Below, piece by piece: positions 1-11,059 of a stretch of 64,000 nucleotides of DNA. The position numbers and the translations under genes were made by a program. This stretch comes from Tenrec ecaudatus. Taxonomy: Eukaryota > Chordata > Mammalia > Afrosoricida > Tenrecidae. The stretch lies in contig NC_134535.1 of assembly GCF_050624435.1 (NCBI RefSeq), positions 124,235,731 to 124,299,730 on the forward strand, written 5' to 3'. Position 1 is the first letter of the stretch; each line of letters starts with the position of its first letter. The notes beneath the pieces are model-generated. The model did no database searches, was not told where the DNA came from, and worked only from the letters and a program-made list of their open reading frames with translations.

Positions 1-1074
1 CCAGCTCCAACAGAGGAGCTAATTGCTTTTCCAGTGGGAATTATTCATATTACCCCACTGCCTGTCTAAGTAAGAGGCCAGCTACGTTCATCTCCCCTGC
101 TTCATGCTAAAAGGCACTGAAATGCAATCATTCAATCAATGATCAGACTGGAATTTGTGAGGGAAAAATGTCCAGAGTTTAATAATCTCAACAACCACCT
201 GCATCAAAGCGTATTCTTACCATGTCATGTGGCATATCCAGAAAGAATAGAGCCTTGTTAATGGGTGCTCTGGGAGGGAGTTGGTTTACTTGGCCATTAG
301 AACCTAATTTGAGGGGTTGAGTCTTCCCAGACATCGTAAGGGAACACCCGGAAGCATTTGAGTGCTTGAAGCTTTATTGCTCATAAAAGCATTTCTGGAG
401 TCAGAATGGGCGTATATAATTTTATATCCTTTATATATTATTAACTTCTGTTACATATATTTTAAATACATATGTCATCTACAGGCATAACTGTATTTTA
501 ATATATAATTATTATCCAAGAATACTGATAAAAATTTGCAATCAATCCTCATAAAAAATGTGGTGATAATGACCAATCAACACAGTGAAGGAAAATGTTT
601 TTGGTCTGGTGTTTTTGCAACAACTCTACCCTTGCACAGGATAGCTTTGACACTGGGGGATGGTCCACCTACCAGCTTTTGTTCCCTTCATTCCAAAGGA
701 GGGAAAAAAGAGAGATCTGCTTGTTCTCTGTAAGACTGCTGCCTTGAGTTCTACCTCCCCAGGCAGAGGTGGAGGAAGGAGGAGCTAATCAAAGCTAGTC
801 ACGGTATTGAGAGAAAGGGAGAAAACAGCTATAAGCTGGGACTTTACTTGCTCCTCTGTTCCCTCCACCCTACCCTGCTGATTATAGGCTTTACTCCTCC
901 CCATTCTCTAGTCCTTTCTAAGTGAACCGAACAACCTGCCAAAGTTCAAGTATGTGCCACCCAACCCCACCCAAGCTCAGGGCATAGTATCTGAACCAAC
1001 ATTTAGTTTCTAGAGCACAGAAAGAAAGCTGAAAACTCATAAAAAAGAAGTATGAATTTTAAGTGTTAGGATGA
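1..1074. other. Unassigned AT-rich intergenic sequence
   Basis: No recognisable gene or repeat. The short open frames here lack homology I can recognise and sit in low-complexity or AT-rich sequence. It is probably ordinary intergenic DNA or very old repeat remnants. Confidence 0.4.
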
Positions 1075-1200
1075 TTTTTATTTTTAAACTCATTGCCATT
1101 GAGTCGATAATGACACATAGCCACAACTGCTCTTGTGCAGTTCCAAGACTGTAGCTCTTTCTGGGGTAGACAGCCTCACCTCCTCTCGGGATTATATTTA
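1075..1200 (-). repeat. AfroSINE fragment
   Basis: In plus-strand order it has the reverse-complement 3' tail (an 'attgagtcgataatgacaca' match to the SINE sequence around 'gagtcg'), then the degraded 'gactgtagctctttctgggg' body. The tRNA-derived head is missing or unrecognisable. It is a diverged copy. Confidence 0.6.
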
Positions 1201-1281
1201 GGGAATGAGTTCTTTTTTTTCCCCCAACCAATATTTATTTAGCCTGGAAATTGATTCGGCAATATCTTAAAAAAAAAAAAA

Positions 1282-3760
1282 AGGAAATCGAGCTACTATA
1301 AGACCCAGCAATCCCCATATTAAGCATATATCCAGAAGAGGCAAGAAACAAACCGCGCTAGACATCTGTGCTCCAGTGTTCATCACAGCACAGTTCACAA
1401 TCGGAAGGAGTTGGAAACAACCCAAATTTCCATCAACAAATGGATTAAAAAACTGTGGTACATACATACAGTGGAGTACTATGCATCTCTAAAAAGCACC
1501 AATGAATGCATGAAGCACATCACCGCATGGGAAGAACTAGAGGAAATCATGCTAAGTGAAGTAAGCCAAGCACAAAAGGACAAGTACAACACTGAGGTAA
1601 GTTTAAAAATGCAAAAAGGGCATAGGGAAAAAGCTACAGTATGCAAACATTCCGGGGGTAAGATCCAGGTAGTATGGCAGGGATCAGACCAAATCCAGGG
1701 ATACATATTTCCCAACTAAAAAGGAGGGGGAAAGAAAGACAAAAAGAGAGATGGGTAGTGGGAGAACAGGGCACTAACCCACCCAAGGGGAGGATATTGT
1801 TTATATCTCCACAGGGAAAGAGGGGCCAGACTTCAATCCCGTGCTCCAGGATGTAAATGCAACATGCAGGCATGAAGCAGGGAACCAATAGAGAGATCTG
1901 AGGGGCCAGCTCCAATCCCAACTACGTGGACAGCCTCTCCTCCCCACAGAAGAATTCACTTCAGAGGATAGCACTGAAGCTACAGTTCAGGGAAAGGGGC
2001 ATGTCTGATCAGCGAACACAGGAGAAAATGAAGAGAGAGTTAGAGAGAGTGGAACGTATCCTGGCCTACCAAGACCTGAGGATGCCATTTCCGCTCAAAG
2101 CAGCCAAAGCATAGAGAGGACCTGTTGCCCTTGTAACAGAACAGCAAGGATAACAGAGCAATGAAGTCCCCAGGGAATACCAAAAATAGATTTGGGGGCC
2201 AGGGCATGGAACCCCATCAGACTCAACCAGAATACACTCCCAAAAGTCAACCAACAGACCTTTAACTATGTACAGGCTTTTTTTTTTTTGTCATTGGTGT
2301 TTTTGTTGTTGTTTTCTTTTCCTTTCTTTTGTTGCTTTGCTTTTGTTGTTTTGCTCTGTCTTGTTTTTTGTGCATATTATTATCTCTGAAGGTGGATCTA
2401 GATAAGATAGGTAGTATAAACAAACTGGAGGAGAAAACAACTGGACCAATGGCTGAGGGGGACATGGGATGGAGGAGGGGGAAATGAAGTGGGAGTTAAC
2501 AAACCTAGGGACAAGGGAACAACAAGTGATCCACACTCAATGGCGAGGAGGTTGCAGGAGGCCTGATAGGGGGTGATCAAGGGCAATGTAACCGAGGAAT
2601 TACTGAAATCCAAATGAAGGCTGAGCATGATGGTGGGACAAGAGGAAAGTAAAAGGAAATAGAGGAAAGAGCTAGGAGGCAAAGGGCATTTATAGAGGGC
2701 TAAATACCGGCATGTAAATATGTAAATATATTTATATATGATGGGAATAGATCTATGTGCATATATTTATAGGTTTAGTATTAAGGAAGCAGATGGACAT
2801 TGGGCTTCTACTCAAATACTCCCTCAATGCAAGAACACTTTGTTCAATTAAACTGGCATTCCTTGATGCTCACCTTCCTGACATGATGGCTGAAGACAAA
2901 GTGGGTGCATAAGCAAATGTGGTGAAGAAAGTTAATGGAGCCCAGCTATCAAAAGATATAGCATCTGGGGTCTTAAATGCTTGAAGATAAGCAAGTGGCC
3001 ACCTAGCTGAGAAACAACAAAGCCCACATGGAAGAAGCACACCAGCATGTGTGATCATGAGGTGTCGATACGATCAGGTATGAGGCATCAAAGAACAAAA
3101 AAATCAATCATTGTGAATGAGGGGGAGTGCAGAATGGAGACCCAAAGCCCATCTGTAGGCAACTGGACATCCCCTTATAGAAGGGTCTCAGGGAGGAGAC
3201 AATCCAGTCAGGGTGCAGTGTAGCACCTATGAAACATATGACTTTCCTCTAGTTCTTTAATGCTTCCCCTCCACCCCTAGTATCATGACCCCAATTATAC
3301 CTTACAAATCCAGCTAGACCAGAGGATGTACACTGGTACAGGTAAGAACTGGAAACACAGGGAATCCAGGACAGATAAACCCCTCAGGACCAATAATGAG
3401 AGTAACAATATCAGGAAAGTAAGGGGAAGGTGTGGTAGAAAGGGGGAACCAATCATAATGATGTACATATAACCCACTCCTTGGGGGAGGGACAACAGAA
3501 AAGTGGGTGAAGGGAGACATCGGATAGTGTAAGACATGAAAAAATAATAATTTATAAATTATCAAGGTTTCGTGAAGGAGGGAGGCTGAAGGAGGGAGGG
3601 GGAAAATGAAGAGCTGATACCAGGGGCTCAAGTAGAAAGAAAATGTTTTGAGAAAGATGATGGCAACAAATGTACAAATGTGCTTGACACAATGTATATA
3701 TGGATCAATTGTGATAAGAGTTGTATGAGCCCCCAAGAAAGTGATTTAAAAATATATATT
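1282..3760 (+). mobile_element. 5'-truncated L1 LINE: ORF2 end and very long 3' UTR
   Basis: The longest copy of the L1 family that dominates the window. It opens with the conserved L1 tail region (around 1411-1580: 'ggattaaaaaactgtggtac', then 'gtggagtactatgc', then 'gaagtaagccaagcacaaaa'). About 2.1 kb of non-coding 3' UTR follows: a T-rich block near 2280-2370, a GGAGGAGAAAACAACTGGACC block near 2428, a 'gctcaccttcctgacatgat' module near 2868, a purine/G-rich block near 3560-3610, and the terminal 'tgcttgacacaatg' segment. No intact ORF2 remains. This copy defines the order of blocks used to recognise the shorter copies elsewhere. Confidence 0.85.
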
Positions 3761-3934
3761 TATTTATTGAACAGCTTCACTATATTAGAAAGTGCATTAA
3801 GGAATAGATTAGGTCTTTTCTTTGTCATCAAAGGAAATATTTGAGAACATAATATTCAACAGGAAATGTCTATTAGTCAGCATGAAAAATACTGAAGATA
3901 TGCAACTAAACAGCATGTGATTGAATACCTTAAT

Positions 3935-4125
3935 TTTTTTTTATTTACTGACATCACTACTCATAACCACCTGAGAGGACAGGGTAGAACAGCCTCTGTG
4001 AGGTTCTGAGACTGTAACTCTTAATGGGAGTGGAAAGCCCAATTTACCAGCAGGAGCTGGGGTGGTTTGTCACAGCAGACCTTCAGGATAGCACCCAATA
4101 TAAGCACAACGCCACCAGGGCTACT
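3935..4125 (-). repeat. AfroSINE
   Basis: Starts with a T-rich stretch (the poly(A) tail in reverse), then 'gacagggtagaacagcctct', 'gactgtaactctt', and ends at 'cgccaccagggct', the reversed 5' head. Orientation is minus. Confidence 0.8.
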
Positions 4126-4263
4126 TCAGTGTGAGCTAAGACAGTGTGAGCTACTATTGTGGGAGGGAGACTTGTCAGAGAAGGTTTGATGGAATACCAC
4201 ATGAAACTAGCAAGTATCAGGGAACCTCTTCCATTCAGATTTTCATTACACTTTTTATCTGAC

Positions 4264-4728
4264 TGTGTTAGGCCAGGTTGACTAGAGAAACAAATCCAGT
4301 GTAAGAGAGATCTTTAAATCCAAGAGCAATTGAATATTGAGAAAACATCCCAACCCAATCCAGATCAAGTCCATAAGTCCAATATTAGCACATATGTCCA
4401 ATACTAGTCTACAATTCCTCTTCAGACTTGCGCAGCACATGCAATTATGCTAATGTAGGAAGATCACAGGTTAGTGGGTGAAAAGTCTTGTGGATCCAAT
4501 GGCAGCGGACGCATCTCCAGGGCTCTGGCTGCCATCAGCATGGCTTGTCAGCAGGAAGACGAAGTCAGAGAGACAGTGTGGCCCATATCCACTGAGAGAG
4601 AAAGTTCCCAGAATCCTCATGAGAAGGTCACACCCACCAGGAGGCATCATCAGGCTGTGACCGGATTGACAGGCCAAACCCCACCCCTTCACTCTATCAA
4701 ATTGACATAAAATTATGTAACTACCACA
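4264..4728 (+). mobile_element. Solo LTR-like element (TGTGTTAG...CCACA family)
   Basis: Begins 'tgtgttaggccaggttgact', contains 'gagaaacaaatccag' and 'aagaaaacatccc...acccaatccagatcaagtcc' landmarks, and ends 'attatgtaactaccaca'. The TG...CA ends and length of about 465 bp fit a retroviral LTR. Flanking 5-mers do not match well here, but other copies of the family do have 5-bp duplications. No internal retroviral sequence is attached. Confidence 0.7.
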
Positions 4729-6160
4729 CCAAATTATCCTTCTGAATTTAACTTCTTTCCAACAAAGACCTAACTTGTCCTTCTAGAAGTGCAAGATGCC
4801 CCTCATCATCAGTCCTCATCACTGTGAGACCCTGATTGCCCACGTCCATCCATGGTTTGATACTCTTCTTGTTTTCCCCCAGCAGGCATAGACTCAATGG
4901 AGCAAACAGAAAGACTTACTGTGAAGTTAAAATCTTTCTTCTCAAGAAGAAGACTTGAAGGTACTTGGTGGGGGTAGGGGTGGTAAATTGGAGAGCTATC
5001 AGTGGATACAGGAGTGGGAGAGAACATTTGAGCTGATTTTAGCAATGTATATTCAATTCTTTTTAGAAGCAGTATAACTATGGAAGGGTATGTGAATATT
5101 CTATCAAGAAGACTACTTTAAAAAAAGAAAAGAAACAAGACTTGACCTATGGTTACTGTGGGTGAAGGAAGAAGAGTTTTTACTTAGGGGACATTGAGTT
5201 TGTTTTAATTGTGGTGGACAAATTTGGAGAGGGATCATAATCATGGTTGTTCATTGTGAAGAATAGTATCATCGTTGTCACTGAAGTCTAATATAGATGC
5301 TGTTTAATTGGAGAATGTTTTGTTGTGTATAATTTTTGCCAAAATTGAAAAAAATGGCATGAATAATAATGAGTATGGGGAAAATATTCTAAAATCGACT
5401 GTTGTAAAGAGTGTGCAACTCTACATAACACGATTGAACTATTGAATTGAATTATATGTGGATGAAGTGTCAATGAAACTGTCTAAAAAAAGAAAAGACT
5501 TGAAAGAATTGGTGGAAGTGAGGAGTAAAGATTTCCTAGAAGCTCAGCAATGCCTGACTCGTAGGAAGCGTTCAAGATACTTTTTCTTTCCTTAAGACAA
5601 CAAGCAGAAAATTAATTTTTCATGGCCAGACACCTAGATAAAATTGCACAATACTACTAACCAAGATCTTATCCCTGTGATTATATAGTGTCTGAGCCTC
5701 AGGGAAGAACAGGCTATCTCCAGAGCCCACTTAGGGGAGTGTCTGGGTGTGACAGGCATTTAATAAATGTGAATGATTGAGTAAGGGACAGCAAATTGAA
5801 TTAGACTGACATTAGCAAAGATGGTAAATTAACGATCTTCAAATGTTTGCCCCTACGTGTAAATAATTAAAAAGAAAAACAAAAACACCACAGGACTGGC
5901 AGATACTGTCAGACTTAATCTTTTTAGAACTCTGGAAATTAGCCAAAGGCTTACAACAACCCCAGGAAGATTAAGTTAAGAAAAATGGCTGAATCTTGCT
6001 AAAAATGGAAAAAGAGCTTTGTGGTGTTTTAAGTTACCTCTGTTTCATTCTCCACTCCCCAGCTCAGCAGTAGCCTTGAAAAATAGGAACCTGAATTTCC
6101 AATACCAGAAGACGCAAAAAACTTTTCATTCATGAAGAAATGCCATAATTCAACTTGAGA
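4729..6160. other. Mostly unassigned; probable old L1 3' UTR at about 4960-5490 (+)
   Basis: The part ending near 5490 resembles an old afrotherian L1 3' end: 'ataatgagtatggggaaaat', 'ctctacataacacgattgaa', then an A-rich end. The rest (4729-4960 and 5491-6160) shows no gene or repeat I can name. Confidence 0.4.
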
Positions 6161-6340
6161 ATCCCTGGTGGTGTATAGGTTACTCACTGAACTAGTAACT
6201 TCAAGGTCAGCAGTTCCAAACCACCAGCCTGTCAGTGAGAGAAAGATGATATTTTCTACGTGGATGAAGACTTACTGTCTTGGAAACCAGAATCCCCTCC
6301 GATGACTCTGGTTTGGGTTTTGTTTTGCTGGTTCCCTGGG
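6161..6340 (+). repeat. AfroSINE
   Basis: Starts 'gagaatccctggtggtgtat', followed by the tRNA-like head with a B-box-like 'gcagttccaaaccaccag', and ends in the tail 'ctctggtttgggttttgttt'. Plus orientation; moderately diverged. Confidence 0.85.
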
Positions 6341-6549
6341 AAATTTACTAGGAAAACTTACCTCCTTTAATTTTTAGTAACCAACTTGAATTTGTCCAAG
6401 GCTAAATTCTCCTGGGGTTGGAATTGTTAGCCATTATAACATTATGGATTTCTGAAATGACTCATAACAGTTGGGATAAACAATACATTTTGAAAAATGC
6501 TCCCAAAAATGCTAAGAAAGAAACCTTATAGAATGAGATATCCTTAGAG

Positions 6550-6868
6550 CAGTGGTTCTCAACCTGTGGGTCATAACCCCTTTGGGGGTAGAACAACCCT
6601 TTCACAGAGGTCGCCTTAGATCATTGGAAAACACATAAATATTTCACAATATATAATTACATAGTTTTTGATTAATCACTATGCTTTAATTATGTTCAAT
6701 TTGTAACAATGAAAATACATCCTGCATATCAGATATTTACCTGATGATTCATAACAGTAGCAACATTACAGTTATGAAGTAGCAACGAATAATTTTATGG
6801 TTGGGGGGGGTCACAACATGAGGAACTATAGTAAAGGATCGCAGCATTAGGAAGGTTAAGAACCACTG
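6550..6868. mobile_element. Non-autonomous hAT transposon, SPIN type
   Basis: About 319 bp bounded by terminal inverted repeats: 'cagtggttctcaacct' at the left and 'aggttaagaaccactg' at the right. It is flanked by an 8-bp target duplication with one mismatch (ccttagag at 6542-6549, tcttagag at 6869-6876), the signature of hAT elements. The subterminal sequence ('cctttgggggt', 'accctttcacagaggtcgcc', 'gttatgaagtagcaacgaa') matches what I know of the SPIN/URR1 group. No transposase is encoded. Confidence 0.88.
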
Positions 6869-6878
6869 TCTTAGAGGC

Positions 6879-7404
6879 TTAGGTAGTTAGTTTATTGTAC
6901 CAACCTGGCCGATAAACACATGTGGGATTAATTGAAGGAAGGAGAAATAAATGGCTCAGTGAACCTCACCTTTCTAGTTCTCGGGTCTCTTGCTCTCTGG
7001 TGGTTGAATCAGGGTACAGCTGCCTTAGCCAGTTCCCTGCTTTAGCTGGCAAGGCTGACTTCCTGCAAGACATCCCTGAGGAGAAGCCACATGGACCTAC
7101 CTCGATGCAGCCCTGGGTGCTGGAGCAGCCATGTGGAGACCCCTGCCAGTGCTGAGATGCTTATACATTCACTGACTCAGCTTTCCTCCTGCAGTCGGTA
7201 TCATCGCGTCTGTTTTGTGAGATGGAGTTGCACTTTGTGAATTGGTGTCAGACATAGGGGCTAATGGTTTAATGTTGGAACTTGTGGGCTTGGGCAGCAC
7301 TGGGTTGGGATGTTTTCTTGATGCGCACTTAACCTTTATATAAAACTCTCTCTTATACATGAGTTTCTGTGGATTTGTTTCTCTAAAGTACCCAGACTCA
7401 CACA
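6879..7404 (-). mobile_element. Solo LTR-like element, variant with AATAAAC 3' end
   Basis: On the minus strand it starts 'tgtgtgagtctgggtacttt' and runs into 'agagaaacaaatcc', like the other LTRs. Its other end differs, finishing in '...ggccaggttggtacaataa' plus about a dozen bases. Flanks gaggc (6874-6878) and gaagc (7405-7409) form a 4/5-matching target duplication. The body carries 'ctggagcagccatgtggaga' and 'gctgagatgcttatac', shared with the copy at 18600-19080. Its left duplication overlaps that of the adjacent SPIN element. Confidence 0.7.
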
Positions 7405-7414
7405 GAAGCTTTGA

Positions 7415-8240
7415 AGAGAGCTGGCTTGTTGCCAGGGCTTTAGAAAGCTATGTATATGATCATTATTGTGGGGAGTTATGTAGATGCTCAGAAAAGACCT
7501 GAGGAAGCCCTAAGCTCTCATCTCTGATGCATGCCGTTAAGTGTTCACTTCCTGAAGACTGTGCAGAGCTGTCAACTGCCTGTCAAACAATCAGCCATCT
7601 AAGTGAGGCTTGAACTAAGTCCACATGAAAGAAGCACACCAGCCTGTGTGATCCAAGGTTTGTAAATGATAAAATTCAAATCCAAATAAGGAATGGCATC
7701 AGAGCATAAGCTGTGGACACTTGGTTTGCAGAAGGCTAGGGATGACGGTGAAAGTCCACAATCCACAGGCAAGGTTGGCACATGTATTAAGCCTCCAATG
7801 AATTCCCTCACCATTGTTCAGGGCCGTGAACTATCTTGTTCTCAGACAGAGAGCATTGCAAAATCAATTACGACAGATGTGCTTAGGCTAAAATGTAGTA
7901 TCATATAATTTTATCTCCCTTTTGACGCATTTCAAAAATTTTCAGTTTTTAACATTTTCTACTTTCTTTTGATTGAGGTTTTTCTGTTTTATTTTGTTAA
8001 TGTTTTTATATGATTTTCTGTATATGAAATCCAGGTTATTAAATAAATAGAGACAGTAATCGGATTAATACTTACCTAGAGGCATGGGAGGGGAGGTTGG
8101 GTGGAAATGAGGAGTTAACAATAATAAGTATGAGAAAGAAGAAAATACTCTAAAATTGTGGTGATGTTTTCAGAACTTTATTAACATGATTTAACTATTA
8201 AACATATGATATGTGAATTATTTGCCAATAAAACTAATTT
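7415..8240 (+). mobile_element. Older L1 3' UTR fragment
   Basis: Shares the module 'agccatctaagtgaggcttg', 'gaaagaagcacaccagcctg' with the younger L1 3' UTRs, followed by 'ggtttgtaaatgataaaatt' and a different 3' end ('gaagaaaatactctaaaatt', then 'tgccaataaaactaa'). The same alternative ending occurs at 19380-20330, so this is an older subfamily. Confidence 0.65.
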
Positions 8241-8246
8241 TTTAAA

Positions 8247-8883
8247 ATAGTTGTGAATGAGTGGAAGTACGAAGTGGAGACCCAAAGCTCATCTGGAGGC
8301 AATTGGACATCCCCTTACAGAAGGGTCGCAAGGAAGAGACAAGCCATTCAGGGCACAGTATAGCACCAATGAAACATATGACTTTCCTCTAGTTCTTTAA
8401 TATTCCCCCGCCCCCACTAGCATGACCCTAATTCTACCTTACAAATCTGACTAGACCAAAGCATGTACATGGGCACTAACAAGAGCTGGAAACACAGGGA
8501 ATCCAGGACTGATAAACACCTCGGGACCAATATTGAGAGTAGTGATACCAGGGGGGTAAGGGGGAGGTGGGGGGAGAAAGGGGAAACCAATCACAATGAT
8601 CTACATATAACCCCCTCCCAGAGTGATGGACAACAGAAAAGTGGGTTAAAGGAGACAGCAGATAATGTAAGACAAGAAAAAAATGTATAAATTATCAAGG
8701 GGGAGGGAGGAAGGGTGGAGAACGGAGGGGGGGAAATGAGAAGCTGATGCCAAGGCTCAAGTAGGAAGAAAATGTTTTGAGACTAATGAAGGCAACAAAT
8801 GTATAAATGTCCTTGACACTATAGATGGATGTATGGATTATGATGAGTTGTACAAGCCGCCACTAAAATGGTTTTTTTTAGAA
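8247..8883 (+). mobile_element. 5'-truncated L1 3' UTR
   Basis: Starts within the 3' UTR ('tgtgaatgagtggaagtacg'), runs through 'cttacaaatctgactagacc', the G-rich block near 8695-8730 and 'gtataaatgtccttgacact', and ends 'aagccgccactaaaatggtt'. Confidence 0.85.
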
Positions 8884-8894
8884 AAAGGGGGGGA

Positions 8895-8976
8895 AAGACT
8901 GTTACCCATGCTACATCATGCTTCAAGACAAAATTTCATTTATTTGTAATTAGAAATTGATATTTCACAATATATA
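8895..8976. mobile_element. Internal fragment of a SPIN-type hAT element
   Basis: Contains 'actgttacccatgctacatc', 'ttcaagacaaaatttcattt' and 'tatttcacaatatat', sequences I associate with the interior of longer SPIN/URR1 copies. No terminal inverted repeats are present. It is sandwiched exactly between two L1 3' ends. Confidence 0.55.
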
Positions 8977-9100
8977 AAAAAGAAAATGTTTTGAAAATGA
9001 TGATGGCAACAATTGTACAAAATGTGGTTGACACAATGGATGGATGGATTGTGATAAGAATTGTACAAGCATCCAGTAAAATGATTTAAAAGAAAAAAGA
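8977..9100 (+). mobile_element. Very short L1 3' end (about 125 bp)
   Basis: Only the last part of the L1 3' UTR: 'aaagaaaatgttttgaaaat', 'atggcaacaattgtac', 'gttgacacaatggatgg', ending 'cagtaaaatgatttaaaag' with an A-rich tail. Confidence 0.75.
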
Positions 9101-9138
9101 AAACTGTCTACAAAACTAAAGGAAAGTATGAGAATGAC

Positions 9139-9651
9139 TGGGGCAGGCAGCTACATTATCTCCTGTCAATTTGTGAAGGGATGGAGTCTAGCCTGTCAAT
9201 CAGGCCATAGCCAATGAGGCCTCCATGTGGGCAATGGCCTTCTCCTGAGGATTCTGGGAACTCCTGTATTCCTCCCTGGAGATGGCAGACACTCTCTGTT
9301 TCATCTTCCTGTTGACAAGCCACATGTAGCTACGTTGATGCAGCCAGAGCCCTGGATCTGGAGGAGCCATGTGGAGACCCCTGCCAGCACTGAGATGCTT
9401 CCACCACCACTGGATCCACAAGACTTTCCACCCACTGGCCTACGCATTCAGCATCATTGCATGGCTGTGTGAGTCGAAAGATGAATTTATGGACTATTAT
9501 TGATATATAGGGCAATATTGGACTTATGGACTTGATCTGGACTGGGCTGGGATGTTTTCTTAATGTACAATTGCTCTTTGATATTAAGTTCTCTCCTACA
9601 CACATATAAGTATCTCTGGATTTGTTTCTCTAGTCAACCCAAACCAGCACA
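9139..9651 (-). mobile_element. Solo LTR-like element
   Basis: Read on the minus strand it starts 'tgtgctggtttgggttgact' and ends with a diverged 'ccccA' end after 'gagataatgtagctgcct'. Flanking 5-mers atgac (9134-9138) and atgag (9652-9656) match at 4 of 5 positions. It carries the family's 'gatccagtggtggtggaagc' region in reverse (near 9400-9420). Confidence 0.75.
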
Positions 9652-9664
9652 ATGAGATTTCACC

Positions 9665-10500
9665 TAATAGAGACTATGAATAAAGAGGAATGGGGGGGCG
9701 GGGGCGGGAATAGAATTCTGGAGTTGAAAAAAACCCAACAAAATCATGGAAAAAAATCCACAAGAAGAGTTCAACAGCATATTTGAATAGAAAGAAGAAA
9801 AAAATTAGTGAAAATAAAGAAAGCCAATTGACATTATCCTTTCTACAGAAGTGCCCTCCTTCACCCTCAAAAAAATGAAGCAAAGTGAACAAAGAGTCAC
9901 AGATCTCTGGTAAATCCTGGAACATATTCACATACTCACAATGGGAGTTCAAAAAGGAGAGACCAATAGCAAGAAGATAGAAATGACCAAAATGCCTCTC
10001 CACAGAGGAGGGGACCCAGACACTTTGGTAGGTACACACAACAGCAGAGTGCGCATGGCTAAAAGATGATGATGGAACCACGAAGTACTTCAGAGTATGG
10101 GGCCTGGAGAGATTTAGGCTGAATGAAGTTAGCCAAGCACAAAAGGACAACTTTTGTAAGAGGCCAGTGTTATAAAAGGGGATGGTGAAACAGATAAAGA
10201 CTTTCATACCAAAGAGAACAGACTTGAAGTTTTGGGGATGGTGGGGGAGGGACAGGGGAGAAGATCAAGCAATAGACTAGATTGTAGACAGGTTTCAACT
10301 TGGGTGAAGTGGAAGATGGTGGTCTACAAGAGGGAGAAAAGAAATCAGGGAGTTGGGGGAGGGGTAAACTATTGGGGGGTTGGTTGGTTGCTTACATGTT
10401 GAATACAAAGTTAATGATCTGAATTTTTAAATAAGGAACAAAAAGAATATAAATGACTAAAATATGAAAAACTAAACTATATGACATTCAAGAAAGTCAA
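9665..10500 (+). mobile_element. Old L1 3' region
   Basis: Contains the conserved L1 tail 'gaatgaagttagccaagcac' followed by 'aaaaggacaact', as in the 1282-3760 copy but with a diverged, shorter downstream sequence including 'ggtggtctacaagagggaga'. No ORF2 frame is open. The long minus-strand open frame over this region is antisense to the repeat and not a gene. Confidence 0.6.
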
Positions 10501-10524
10501 CAAACTACAAGTAAGATCAACTCC

Positions 10525-10985
10525 TGTGTTAGTCTGGGTCGACTAGAGAAACAAATCGAGAAACACTCAAATGTGTGTAAGAGACTGTATAGTAAGAAAA
10601 CATCCCGGCCCAGTTGAGATCAAGTCTGTAAGTTCTCTATTAACCCATAAGTCTAATATCAGCCCTTATGTCCGAACTAGACCATAAAATCTTCTACAGA
10701 CTCATGCAGCACACGCAACAATGCCCAAAGCAGGAAGATCCCAGGGCAGTGGATGAAAAGCATCCCAGCGTTAGCACCGCTCTCCACGTGGCTCCTACAG
10801 CTCCAGGGCTCCCGCTGCCATCAGCACGGCTCCATGTGGCTTGTCAACGGAAAATGAAGCAGTGTGTGCCCCGCCTCCAGGAAGGACAAGGACAACGGGG
10901 AGTTCCCAGAATCCTGTTTGACAGGATTGACAGGCTAGACTCCACCCTTTCCTTCAAGTTGACAGGAGATTATGTAACTGCCACA
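10525..10985 (+). mobile_element. Solo LTR with perfect 5-bp target duplication
   Basis: Best-defined member of the family: starts TGTGTTAGTCTGGG, ends ATTATGTAACTGCCACA, length 461 bp, flanked by ACTCC on both sides (10520-10524 and 10986-10990). TG...CA ends with a 5-bp duplication are the hallmark of ERV integrase products (ERV3/MaLR-like by duplication length). No polypurine tract, primer-binding site or gag/pol is adjacent, so it is a solo LTR. Confidence 0.85.
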
Positions 10986-11059
10986 ACTCCCAAAGATCCA
11001 CACTTAAACCATCCCCCTGAATCCAAAGACAGAGAATCCTGAAAGCAAGACAGAACTAA

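Noticed and set aside
536-733. Short open frame near the left edge considered as a small gene.
   Set aside because: 65 codons with no recognisable similarity and no conserved features, as expected by chance in DNA of this size.
3295-3736. Recurrent minus-strand open frames (for example at 3295-3736, 33613-33843, 40479-40973, 53465-53743, 63622-63855) encoding similar peptides with 'YPGFPVFPVP..CTSVHPLV'-like text.
   Set aside because: They are the antisense of the same L1 3' UTR, and similarity between them only reflects the repeat. There is no start context or codon bias, and the frames break differently in each copy.
6879-7404. Open frames in the LTR-like elements (for example 6922-7155, 9227-9472, 10668-11042) considered as retroviral or host peptides.
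   Set aside because: They recur only because the LTR recurs, are interrupted differently in each copy and show no viral protein similarity.
9674-10207. A 177-codon minus-strand open frame with hydrophobic stretches.
   Set aside because: It lies wholly within an old L1 3' region and contains antisense of the conserved L1 tail.
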